A stretch of 64,000 bases of DNA. Origin: Porphyromonas endodontalis ATCC 35406 (lineage in GTDB: Bacteria > Bacteroidota > Bacteroidia > Bacteroidales > Porphyromonadaceae). The stretch is from the NCBI RefSeq assembly GCF_000174815.1, contig NZ_ACNN01000029.1, forward strand, positions 29,701 through 93,700. The letters run 5' to 3'. Under the pieces are notes generated by a model, which worked only from the letters and a program-made list of their open reading frames with translations, did not search any database and was not told the origin of the DNA. Made by a program: the position numbers and the translations under genes. Below are positions 56,517 through 64,000 of this stretch, piece after piece (the stretch's first letter is position 1; each line of letters starts with the position of its first letter).

Positions 56517-59042
56517 CTAGAGAGCAAGAAGCTTTTGGAGAGACTCTTTGGCGTCTCCCGTAAGCAGAGCTACTCCCTCCTCACGTGTATAGAGGGGATT
56601 TTCCACCCCGGCATACCCCGGTTTGAGGTCGTAGTTGCAGATAATCACATGAGGCGCTTGATCCACATTCAAGACAGGCATGCCGTAGATGGGCGTGCCT
56701 TCGGCGTTACGAGCAGCAGGATTCAAAACGTCGTTAGCCCCAATCACAATCACCAAATCGGTAGAAGCGAAATCATTATTGATAGCCTCCATCTCAAAAA
56801 GATCTTCGTAAGGCACATTCGCCTCGGCGAGGAGCACATTCATATGCCCCGGCATACGACCGGCCACAGGGTGGATAGCAAAGCGAACCTCTGCCCCTTG
56901 CTTTGCAAGTTTATCGGCGAGTTGCTTCACTTCGTGCTGGGCTTGAGCGAGTGCCATACCATAACCGGGTACGATAATCACCTTACGCGCCTCCTTCATC
57001 CACTGAGTGTAGGATGGGGTACTAGGGCAGGATTTCTTTGCCCCCTCCCCCTCGGGAGTAACGATCTGATCCATCTCTTCCATGAGACGAGCAAGACTCT
57101 CTTTGGCATCCCCCGTAAGGAGAGCTACGCCCTCTTCTCTCGTGTAGAGCGGATTCTCTACGCCGGCATAACCCGGTTTGAGGTCGTAGTTGCAAATAAC
57201 CACGTAGGGAGCTTGGTCTACATTCAGTACCGGCATGCCGTAGATGGGCGTACCCTCGGCATTGCGGGCTGCGGGGTTCAAGACGTCGTTTGCCCCAATT
57301 ACGATAGCGGCATCTACCTTGGCAAAATCGTCGTTGATAGCTTCCATCTCAAAGAGATCTTCATAGGGAACATTCGCCTCGGCAAGGAGTACGTTCATAT
57401 GCCCCGGCATACGGCCCGCCACGGGGTGAATAGCAAAGCGAACCTCTGCACCCTTCGAACGAAGTTTATCAGCAAGCTGCTTTACCTCATGCTGGGCTTG
57501 AGCCAGTGCCATACCATATCCGGGTACGATGATTACTCGCTTGGCTGTGGAGAGGATAGCCCCTACCGTGGGCTTATCATTAGCTTCGGTTTTAGGAGCT
57601 GCTGCGCCATTACCTGCCAATGCTTTTTGGTAATCAGTAAGAAGAGCTGAGACGGTTTCTTTAGCATCTCCCGTAAGGAGTGCCACGCCCTCTTCTCTCG
57701 TGTAAAGCGGATTCTCCACGCCGGCATAACCCGGTTTGAGGTCGTAGTTGCAGATAACCACGTAGGGAGCTTGGTCTACATTCAGCACAGGCATGCCGTA
57801 GATGGGTGTACCCTCAGCATTGCGAGCTGCGGGATTCAATACGTCGTTAGCCCCGATTACGATAGCGGCATCTACCTTGGCAAAGTCGTCGTTGATAGCC
57901 TCCATCTCAAAGAGATCGTCGTAGGGAACATTCGCCTCGGCAAGGAGTACGTTCATATGCCCCGGCATACGACCGGCCACGGGGTGGATGGCAAAGCGAA
58001 CCTCTGCGCCCCCCTTGCGGAGAGCATCGGCAAGTTGCTTTACCTCGTGTTGAGCCTGAGCCAGCGCCATACCATAGCCCGGTACGATGATTACTCGCTT
58101 GGCTGTGGAAAGTACCTCACCGGGGGTTTTCTTCACTTCAATTTTGGGAGCAGCAGCCGGTGAAGCCGTTGCCACAGATGAGGGCGCAGGCGTAGCTACC
58201 TTTTTCTTTGTACCAAGTAGGATGGAGAGAAGGCTACGATTCATGGCTCGGCACATAATCTGTGTCAGCAACAATCCAGATGCCCCTACAATACCACCCA
58301 CTGCAACGAGCAGGACATCCCCAATAGCCATACCGGCGATAGCTCCGGCTACACCACTCAAAGAGTTGAGTAGCGAGATGGTGATAGGCATGTCGGCTCC
58401 ACCCACACGGATAGAGAAGTAAAGCCCAAACAGAGAGGAGAAGATAGCCACCCCGGCAATCAACCAGAATACGGGCATCCCCTCGTATTGAGAAAAGGTA
58501 CCAATAAGAATCAGTATCGCCATTACCACAAGCGAGAGTACAGTCGCCATCGAATGGAAAGCCCAAACCTGCGGCTTTTGTGGAAGAAGGCGATGCAATT
58601 TACCGGCAGCAACAAGACTACCAACGAGGGTAATAAGCCCTATGCCAATAGCAAGATAGCCGGTAAAATTGCTAAATGCAGTAGCTGCCAGGCGTTCGCC
58701 AATGCCTGCTACGGAGAGAATCCCCACAAGCGCAGATGCTCCTCCCCCTAGTCCGTTGAGCAAAGCAACCAACTGGGGCATCTGTATCATTTTTACGCGC
58801 GTGGCAAATAGCCCACCAATCAAAGCCCCAATAGCGAGAGAGGGATAGAGAGTCCAAGCCGTAATGATAGGAGTACCATTATTTTCCTTTGTAAGTAGAG
58901 TAAAAACAATACCGGCAAGGATGGCCAGAGCACTAAGAGAATTACCCAAAGAGGCATAACGCACCTTACTCATAAGGGCAATACCCACCATCACAAGCAG
59001 TGAAAGAAGGGCACTAATTACGTATATAAGCGTCTGGTCCAT
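56517..59042 (-). CDS. pntB: NAD(P) transhydrogenase beta subunit with three tandem NADP-binding domains
   Basis: An 841-residue protein; ordinary PntB has about 460. Residues 1-280 are the membrane domain II part, with about nine hydrophobic segments (IYVISALLSLLVMVGIAL first). Then come three complete domain III copies, with the nucleotide fingerprint VIIVPGYGMALAQAQ near residues 318, 506 and 691. Each also has GRMPGHMNVLLAEA, IGANDVLNPAA and KPGYAGVENPLYTREEGVALLTGDAKE. Linkers are short, one Ala/Pro-rich. The enzyme couples hydride transfer from NADH to NADP with proton movement; PntB binds NADP(H). It is 3 bp after the small membrane subunit gene. All copies keep their key motifs, so this is not decay. 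Confidence 0.93.
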   Translation of the reverse strand: MDQTLIYVISALLSLLVMVGIALMSKVRYASLGNSLSALAILAGIVFTLLTKENNGTPIITAWTLYPSLAIGALIGGLFATRVKMIQMPQLVALLNGLGGGASALVGILSVAGIGERLAATAFSNFTGYLAIGIGLITLVGSLVAAGKLHRLLPQKPQVWAFHSMATVLSLVVMAILILIGTFSQYEGMPVFWLIAGVAIFSSLFGLYFSIRVGGADMPITISLLNSLSGVAGAIAGMAIGDVLLVAVGGIVGASGLLLTQIMCRAMNRSLLSILLGTKKKVATPAPSSVATASPAAAPKIEVKKTPGEVLSTAKRVIIVPGYGMALAQAQHEVKQLADALRKGGAEVRFAIHPVAGRMPGHMNVLLAEANVPYDDLFEMEAINDDFAKVDAAIVIGANDVLNPAARNAEGTPIYGMPVLNVDQAPYVVICNYDLKPGYAGVENPLYTREEGVALLTGDAKETVSALLTDYQKALAGNGAAAPKTEANDKPTVGAILSTAKRVIIVPGYGMALAQAQHEVKQLADKLRSKGAEVRFAIHPVAGRMPGHMNVLLAEANVPYEDLFEMEAINDDFAKVDAAIVIGANDVLNPAARNAEGTPIYGMPVLNVDQAPYVVICNYDLKPGYAGVENPLYTREEGVALLTGDAKESLARLMEEMDQIVTPEGEGAKKSCPSTPSYTQWMKEARKVIIVPGYGMALAQAQHEVKQLADKLAKQGAEVRFAIHPVAGRMPGHMNVLLAEANVPYEDLFEMEAINNDFASTDLVIVIGANDVLNPAARNAEGTPIYGMPVLNVDQAPHVIICNYDLKPGYAGVENPLYTREEGVALLTGDAKESLQKLLAL
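56520..58120 (-). repeat. Triplicated domain III coding units inside pntB
   Basis: Three units on the minus strand at about 57645-58120, 57072-57565 and 56520-56996, with repeat period about 560 bp. Over roughly 200 bp of units 1 and 2 I count about 14 base differences, all silent. The third unit differs more, including some amino acids (NNDFASTDLVIVIG for DDFAKVDAAIVIG). Confidence 0.9.
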
Positions 59043-59045
59043 AGT

Positions 59046-59342
59046 TTATTTCTTCTTTTTTTGTTGGAACATACGCAGCATGCGGTGAGTCACACCAAAA
59101 CCACCTACTACGTTAATCGTTGCAAGGATAATGGCCAAAGCCCCTAGCACCTGCCCCCATAGCGGATCACGCACGAGCAGAGCAAGACCTGCAGCAGCCA
59201 GTGCCCCAATAATCGTAACTCCCGAGAGGGCATTCATCCCCGACATGAGGGGCGTATGCAAAAGGCTCGGGACATTTTTGATAAGAAAGTACCCGATAAT
59301 CGTGGCCGCCACGAAGATCAGTACCAAAATAAGAGGATTCAT
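59046..59342 (-). CDS. pntAB: NAD(P) transhydrogenase small membrane subunit (PntAB type)
   Basis: A 98-residue protein with three membrane segments (LILVLIFVAATIIGYFLI, then MSGMNALSGVTIIGALAAAGLALL, then VLGALAIILATINVVGGFGV) and a basic tail (MFQQKKKK). It is the domain II portion that is fused to domain I in the E. coli alpha subunit but separate in three-subunit enzymes such as that of Rhodospirillum rubrum. It abuts pntB. Confidence 0.9.
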   Translation of the reverse strand: MNPLILVLIFVAATIIGYFLIKNVPSLLHTPLMSGMNALSGVTIIGALAAAGLALLVRDPLWGQVLGALAIILATINVVGGFGVTHRMLRMFQQKKKK

Positions 59343-59407
59343 AATATGTGATTGAGTCTAATGTATAGATAGAGAATAGTTACCAATCGGAGTAGCGAAT
59401 GCAAATA

Positions 59408-59442
59408 AGGGGAAGGCTTATCCTTGTAATAAACCTTCCCCT
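59408..59442 (-). other. Intercistronic hairpin between pntAA and pntAB
   Basis: AGGGGAAGG and CCTTCCCCT form a perfect 9-bp stem around a 17-base loop in the 143-bp gap. No T-tract follows on the minus strand, so it may stabilise or process the mRNA and set the subunit ratio. Confidence 0.5.
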
Positions 59443-59485
59443 CTGTAGGGGCAATGCCCAATTATTTCTTTCGGGGAGATCTCAA

Positions 59486-60646
59486 TTACTTCATCCCCAT
59501 TGCTTCGCGTGTACCCTCATGTACAATTTCGCCATCGCGAGTAACAAGGATCTTTTGGCAGATTTCGTCGCTCATATCGAGGTTCATCTTACCATCCTTT
59601 ACGAGGTACTTCACTAGGTTGTACATGTTCTGAGAGAACATCCATGTAGAGCTCTTGGGGAGCATACCGGGGATGTTCTTAATACCCTCAAGTACTACAC
59701 CATGCTTTACTTCGCGGCGACCGGCGGGGGTGATTTCGCAGTTACCACCTTGGTCGATAGAGATGTCTACGATAACGGATCCGGGCTTCATCCCCTTCAC
59801 CATCTCCTCTGTAATGATTACCGGAGCAATCTTACCGGGAACAAGAGCACTACAGAAAACGATATCCATATCTTGGATGGTAGACTTCAAGAGTTCGCGC
59901 TCCTTAACCAGGACGTCTTCGGGGAGGTGCTTAGCGTACCCTCCCTCGGCAATAGCAAGCTCTGGGGCAACACCCGTATCCACAAGCTTAGCACCAAGGC
60001 TAGTAGCTTGCTCTGCAGCAGCAGGGCGGATATCGGCAGCATAGAGAACAGCTCCCAAACGCTTAGCCGTAGCAAGAGCCTGAAGACCGGCTACCCCTAC
60101 CCCGATTACCATCACCTTCATGGGGTCGATCTTACCCACCGCGGTGAACATCTGAGGCATGAAGCTGGCGAGGTCGTTGGCTGCCATAAGGATACCTTTG
60201 TAACCTGCACAGGTACTCATTGAGGTAAGAGCATCGAGATTTTGTGCGCGAGAGATACGGGGCACGCCATCAAGAGTTAAGCCAATAACACCCTGAGCAG
60301 CCATCTTGCGAACCATGTCGTGATTTACCGGAGAGGCAGGGTGAATAAAGGTGATGATATACTGCCCCTTGTGCATCATATCAATCTCATGAGCCCCCAA
60401 TTGCTCATTGAAAAGAGGCTCTTTTACCTTAATAATGATGTCGCTACGGTCGTAAATCTCCTTAGGACCATCAATAAGTTCGGCTCCTGCCTTTTTGTAC
60501 TCTTCGTCGTGATAGAAAGCACCTTCGCCGGCACCTTTTTCAAAAAGCACGGTAAAACCATCTGCTACATACTTGGCAACGGCTTCGGGGCTGGCAGCTA
60601 CGCGAGCCTCATCGTGCATAATCTCTCTGGGAACACCAATGATCAT
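59486..60646 (-). CDS. pntAA: NAD(P) transhydrogenase alpha subunit, NAD-binding domain I
   Basis: A 386-residue soluble domain I protein. It has MIIGVPREIMHDEARVAASP at the start, SMSTCAGYKGILMAANDL near 140-158, the Rossmann motif VMVIGVGVAGLQALATAKRLGA near 175-195, and SIDQGGNCE near 295. It binds NAD(H) and passes hydride to domain III of PntB. It is the first gene of the three-gene operon. Confidence 0.93.
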   Translation of the reverse strand: MIIGVPREIMHDEARVAASPEAVAKYVADGFTVLFEKGAGEGAFYHDEEYKKAGAELIDGPKEIYDRSDIIIKVKEPLFNEQLGAHEIDMMHKGQYIITFIHPASPVNHDMVRKMAAQGVIGLTLDGVPRISRAQNLDALTSMSTCAGYKGILMAANDLASFMPQMFTAVGKIDPMKVMVIGVGVAGLQALATAKRLGAVLYAADIRPAAAEQATSLGAKLVDTGVAPELAIAEGGYAKHLPEDVLVKERELLKSTIQDMDIVFCSALVPGKIAPVIITEEMVKGMKPGSVIVDISIDQGGNCEITPAGRREVKHGVVLEGIKNIPGMLPKSSTWMFSQNMYNLVKYLVKDGKMNLDMSDEICQKILVTRDGEIVHEGTREAMGMK

Positions 60647-60778
60647 GATTATTTGTTTTTTAGAATGAAGTTAGTGATCGTTTTCCTAACGCAGCTTCCA
60701 TCGAGCCCTACCCCCAACCGACATCCCCACTAAAACGAGGAAATGTCAATAAGTAAAGTACCCAATACTGCGCAGGAG

Positions 60779-60786
60779 CAAAGATA
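60779..60786 (-). promoter_or_regulatory. Promoter -7 box of the transhydrogenase operon
   Basis: The complement reads TATCTTTG (TAnnTTTG), giving a leader of about 125 nt before pntAA. A TTTG in the complement of 60811-60814 is 24 bp away, longer than usual. The rest of 60647-61005 holds this box, the divergent promoter at 60945-60975 and nothing else that I can see. Confidence 0.45.
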
Positions 60787-60944
60787 CTATTTATTCCTAT
60801 ATAGGTGGTGCAAATATCCATAATATTTTAGCTATATACTCTCAAGAAGGCACTAATTAAAGGAGCTTCCTCGGCTATGGATACTGCCTAAGCCCCTTTT
60901 TCTCCACAGCAATCGGCTCTGCTCAAAGGTGGTAACTAGAGAAG

Positions 60945-60975
60945 TTGTTTGTATTTTAGAATTATCATACCTTTG
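60945..60975 (+). promoter_or_regulatory. Promoter of the C10 lipoprotein protease gene
   Basis: TTG (60945-60947) and TACCTTTG (60968-60975) separated by 20 bp, matching the Bacteroidota consensus. The ATG follows 30 bp later. Confidence 0.65.
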
Positions 60976-61005
60976 TGCTAGATTATAAAATAAAAACAAC
61001 ACAGA

Positions 61006-62373
61006 ATGAAAGCAAAAATTACTATCCTCTCTTGGAGTATTGCGGCATTAGGAGCTGTTGTACTCACTAGCTGCAACTCCCAGCCTAAAGGAGATCTTTC
61101 TCCTCAAACTCATAATTCACCAACCCTCGTAGAGCAACAAATTGCCAATTTGTACCAATCTATCTTCAATGAACTTCCTCAGGGAGGACTTCGTGCCGCC
61201 TCCAATGAGAAAGTAGGTAATGGAGAAACTTATATTACCAATTTCGCCAAAGGAGGATTTATGCTTTACAATGTGGATTCATTGGGTGAAGTGATACTGC
61301 TTGGCATCTCAGAGGGAGGATCTCTTTCCACTCAGGACACTATCCATCAACCGATGCTTCGGAATATCCTAAATCAAGCAGCAATACTCGGGGAAGAAGT
61401 AGCTCCGAAGATACACAAAGATCTAGAAGAAAGCAATCATGGGGATCCCTCAAGGTCTCCCCTTCCATGGATTCGAGAATATTTTGGGTTCCCTAGATAC
61501 ACTTTAGACACAGAAAATTTTGAGAGCAAAAAGCCCATGAAACCCTCAACCCTAGAGTTTGGACAATATGCTCCATTTTTCAACTACCTACCTAAGAACA
61601 AAGAGACCGAACACGACTTGTTGGGGTGCGCCAATACAGCTCTTGCCGCCTTCTTTTCATTCTATAAACTTCCCAAAGCAATAGTATGCAACAACAAGAC
61701 CACAAAAATGGACTGGGAAAACCTGTGGGACTCAAATAGAGAGGTTTACAACCTTAAAAAGGCAACAGGAAAAAAATTCTATTGGAAAAGCGTCTTGGAA
61801 GACGATCCCGTTTTATCAGACCAGATAGCTCTCATGTGCATGTACATCTATTACAAAACTGGGCATATTTGGTCAGGCAGCTCTGGCACTGCAGTAGAAA
61901 ACTGGAGAGTAAAACGTTTTTTGAAAAAACACAATTTCAATCCGGATGTAGTTGATTACGATGAAAAGACCCTTTTGGCTTATCTCCAAAAATATAAGCG
62001 ACCTGTACTAGCTTATGGAGAAGGGGATAACACATTCGATTCTTGGCACTACTGGGTTTTTGATGGATATATGGAGAATCGGTGCGATCTCATTTCTGTA
62101 CGGCAAGATTACGAGGGAGGCCCTTGGGTAAAAGACAAGGTTATCAAGAAGAATGTAATCTCTCGTTTCTACCATTGCAATTGGGGATGGAGTGGTGATA
62201 ACAATGGATACTTTCGCAGCCATTTACTGAGACCATTTTACCGCTATGGTATCGTTTCTCCAACTACAGAACTAAGAACCGATCTACCGGACAGTGAAGA
62301 GAATTATGCTCGCCATGGCAAACTGTTTCTAACCTATCCTAAGGAACTGGCAGAGTATTGGACTATAAAATAG
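61006..62373 (+). CDS. C10-family cysteine protease lipoprotein
   Basis: A 455-residue lipoprotein (lipobox LTSC, Cys23). It has streptopain-like catalytic motifs: Cys208 in LLGCANTALAAF and His348 in DSWHYWVFDGY, followed by HCNWGWSGDNNGYF. The propeptide region (about 30-170) is short and diverged, and there is no T9SS domain, so the protein stays membrane-attached. The catalytic pair is intact, so it may be active. It is followed after 12 bp by two related lipoprotein genes, which might be inhibitors or partners (inference). Confidence 0.8.
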   Translation: MKAKITILSWSIAALGAVVLTSCNSQPKGDLSPQTHNSPTLVEQQIANLYQSIFNELPQGGLRAASNEKVGNGETYITNFAKGGFMLYNVDSLGEVILLGISEGGSLSTQDTIHQPMLRNILNQAAILGEEVAPKIHKDLEESNHGDPSRSPLPWIREYFGFPRYTLDTENFESKKPMKPSTLEFGQYAPFFNYLPKNKETEHDLLGCANTALAAFFSFYKLPKAIVCNNKTTKMDWENLWDSNREVYNLKKATGKKFYWKSVLEDDPVLSDQIALMCMYIYYKTGHIWSGSSGTAVENWRVKRFLKKHNFNPDVVDYDEKTLLAYLQKYKRPVLAYGEGDNTFDSWHYWVFDGYMENRCDLISVRQDYEGGPWVKDKVIKKNVISRFYHCNWGWSGDNNGYFRSHLLRPFYRYGIVSPTTELRTDLPDSEENYARHGKLFLTYPKELAEYWTIK

Positions 62374-62385
62374 AGCAGTAAAAAT

Positions 62386-63082
62386 ATGAATAGATATAAG
62401 AACACACTGGCATTGGGGAGTGTATTGCTCCTCTTTCTCCTAGGGATTTTGGGCTGCTTCGAGAAACCCAAGTACTACCCCCACTATCTCACGGGCTTTG
62501 TGGAGCCGGATACATTTCAGCTCGTGGATATAAGACTTGAAAGTCCTTGGTACCAAACGACAGTCTGTACGATTATCCTGTCCAACAAAAATCAAAAAAA
62601 AGGTCTCACACTTTGGCTATGACGGAAGTGACCCAAAAATTAAAAGTTTTCTCACTCTCATCGGGGATACTCATTACCCTAGCAGGGGTAGGGAGGGGCG
62701 TCTTGGAAATCGCAAAACAGGTGTGATAACGTCCCCTAAAAGTATTGCTGTCACGTGCGACCACGACTATAACGAAACACTCAAAGCCGGGATGCCACTG
62801 AATGAAGTGGCTTTTATTTCATTCAGCGATTATCTAGGATTCATACAAAGTGGCTACAAAAATGACAATTATAGAGCCCAGATAAACCTTGGCAAGCAGG
62901 AAAACCTCAAGCGGCTATTGGCGTCAAAGCCTCTATGGAGACTCCAGTTGAATACGATTCCCAAAGCGTGGAATGCCGAGACCGTCCGCTTTACAGTCAC
63001 CATGGTACTCCCCACGGATAAGGGAGACAAATCTGTTACCAACAGCATTGATGTGAAGTTCCCTATTCAGCCTATGCAATAA
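62386..63082 (+). pseudogene. Lipoprotein gene with a frameshift at an A8 tract (pseudogene or phase-variable)
   Basis: The first frame (62386-62622) gives a lipoprotein start with lipobox ILGC, nearly identical to the next gene (MNRYKNTLALGSVLLLFLLG, then FEKPKYYPH). It runs into a stop soon after eight A bases at 62594-62601. The second frame (open through 62537-63082) continues the homology, with SHFGYDGSDPKIKSFLTLIGDT matching the paralog's YNSYDRQNSKIVHFLSSIGDT. Reading seven As would join the two into one protein of about 232 residues. It may be broken, switched off by slippage, or a sequencing error; the rest of the frame is undamaged. Confidence 0.75.
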
Positions 63083-63094
63083 AAAACTTTGGTT

Positions 63095-63805
63095 ATGAAA
63101 AAATACAAGAACACACTGACATTAGGGAGTGTATTGCTCCTCTTTCTCCTAGGAATTTCGGGCTGCTTTGAGAAACCCAAGTACTACCCCCACTTTCTCA
63201 CAGCGTTTGTAGAACCCAATGATTTTCGTCTAGAGGCTATAGACTCTGATACAAAAGGAAGAGCAATACACCCTTTGCTACATGAGGAAAAGTTTGTAGA
63301 AATCTGCAAGATAGAAATGCAAGGCAGTAGAGTAGAATACAACAGTTATGATAGGCAAAACTCTAAAATTGTACACTTTCTATCCTCTATAGGCGATACA
63401 TGCTACTTTAAGCACACACAAAAAGGCGGGCGTATCATAAGTAGGCACGTAGGTATCATAAGTGTCCCAAAAGAGATAAAGGTAACGTGTAATACAGCCT
63501 ACGACAAAGATCATGAGAAAGGGGCTTCCCTTAATGATGTTGCAGCTCTATCATTCTTAGATAATCTGAGCTATATCAAACGTGGATATGACGATAGTTT
63601 TAAATTCTTAGCCATGCTAAAAATGACAGATCCAATGGATCTGAATCGGCTTTTAGCGTCTCATCCTTGGTGGATATTGTACATAAAAGAACCCCCTACA
63701 GCATGGATGGACAAGACGATAACTTTCACTGTCTCCATGACGCTATCCAATGGCAATACTATATCTAGGCAAGTGGATATAAAGTTTCCTCTTCACAGCA
63801 AGTAA
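63095..63805 (+). CDS. Lipoprotein of unknown function, intact paralog of the preceding gene
   Basis: A 236-residue lipoprotein. I chose the ATG at 63095 (MKKYKNTLTLGSVLLLF) since it aligns with the preceding paralog; a codon at 63089 could add two residues. The lipobox is ISGC (Cys22). The mature protein shows two beta-rich halves, with IISVPKEIKVTCNTAYDKDH and ITFTVSMTLSNGNTISRQVDIKFPL. No known domain. It is the last gene of the protease-lipoprotein operon. Confidence 0.7.
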   Translation: MKKYKNTLTLGSVLLLFLLGISGCFEKPKYYPHFLTAFVEPNDFRLEAIDSDTKGRAIHPLLHEEKFVEICKIEMQGSRVEYNSYDRQNSKIVHFLSSIGDTCYFKHTQKGGRIISRHVGIISVPKEIKVTCNTAYDKDHEKGASLNDVAALSFLDNLSYIKRGYDDSFKFLAMLKMTDPMDLNRLLASHPWWILYIKEPPTAWMDKTITFTVSMTLSNGNTISRQVDIKFPLHSK

Positions 63806-63828
63806 TTTTGCCTACACTTTCTAAAGAG

Positions 63829-63869
63829 GAGAGAAGCCTATCTCTAGCAAAGAGGGCTTCTCTCTTTTT
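63829..63869 (+). terminator. Rho-independent terminator
   Basis: GAGAGAAGCC (63829-63838) pairs with GGGCTTCTCTC (63854-63864), followed by TTTTT. The remaining 130 bp to the window edge show no gene. Confidence 0.75.
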
Positions 63870-64000
63870 ATCTTTCTCTCTATTCTACTGGGGAGAGCAA
63901 GTAAGAGGGAGATAAAAGAGGTCGTACACACAGCCCCATAAAGGTAAATAGGTAGTCTATACCAAGACCTAGATAAACGCAAAAACATCTGACTTAGGAT

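Noticed and set aside
56535..57650. A 371-codon open frame on the plus strand opposite pntB
   Set aside because: It mirrors the repeated domain III units and comes from their codon usage. The minus-strand frame has strong motif conservation and the plus-strand product resembles nothing.
56520..58120. Assembly artefact as the source of the triple domain III
   Set aside because: Copies differ at many positions, mostly silent, and the linkers differ in sequence and length. Mis-assembly would yield identical units.
62386..63082. Programmed -1 ribosomal frameshift at the A8 tract
   Set aside because: Joining the two homologous parts needs a +1 shift (loss of one A), not -1, and no stimulatory structure was evident.

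Overview
The window comes from a Bacteroidota chromosome, most likely a Porphyromonas or close relative. The evidence is a complete hmuYRSTUV-type heme operon, C10 (streptopain-like) cysteine proteases, C-terminal sorting domains of the type IX secretion system (T9SS), the LpxC-FabZ fusion typical of Bacteroidota, and repeated TAnnTTTG promoter -7 boxes. All assignments were made by reading the sequence; no database search was run.

Layout. 1-2.9 kb: the 3' end of a RecD/Pif1-like helicase with TPR repeats, an HU-related DNA-binding protein, and a protein with nucleotide-cyclase-like motifs. 2.9-13.2 kb (minus strand): a heme operon of a T9SS-secreted YD-like protein, then hmuY, hmuR, hmuS, hmuT, hmuU and hmuV. 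13.3-16 kb: a large T9SS-secreted C10 protease. 16-25.4 kb: aroK, a PgpH-type 7TM-HD protein, valS, a small acidic protein, tRNA-Thr(CGT), a phosphohexomutase and a membrane-anchored M15-like (DUF5715-like) protein. 25.6-27.4 kb: a lone AT-rich gene with a DUF4365-like PD-(D/E)XK motif, a possible defence gene. 27.6-43.2 kb: a dense housekeeping block with an rRNA methyltransferase, DPP IV, purD, a membrane protein, a GH73-LysM hydrolase, purM, prfA, pyrF, lpxD, lpxC-fabZ, lpxA, nnrE-nnrD and a small HExxH membrane protein.

43.3-53.9 kb is the most conspicuous accessory region. It is a minus-strand operon of VgrG, an unknown protein, a DUF4280/PAAR-like protein, a metzincin-type putative effector and six tandem YwqK/MORN-like exported paralogs that look like an immunity array. 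About 266 bp of near-identical direct repeat brackets the whole island. No type VI sheath, baseplate or membrane-complex genes are present, so it would depend on an apparatus encoded elsewhere.

54-56.3 kb: an ECF sigma / anti-sigma cassette with two small exported proteins. 56.5-60.7 kb (minus strand): a three-gene proton-translocating NAD(P) transhydrogenase. Its beta subunit carries three complete tandem copies of the NADP(H)-binding domain III, where one is normal. Differences between the copies are largely silent, so this is an old, selected architecture and not an assembly duplication. 61-63.9 kb: a lipoprotein-type C10 protease followed by two paralogous lipoproteins, the first broken by a frameshift at an A8 tract (pseudogene or phase-variable).
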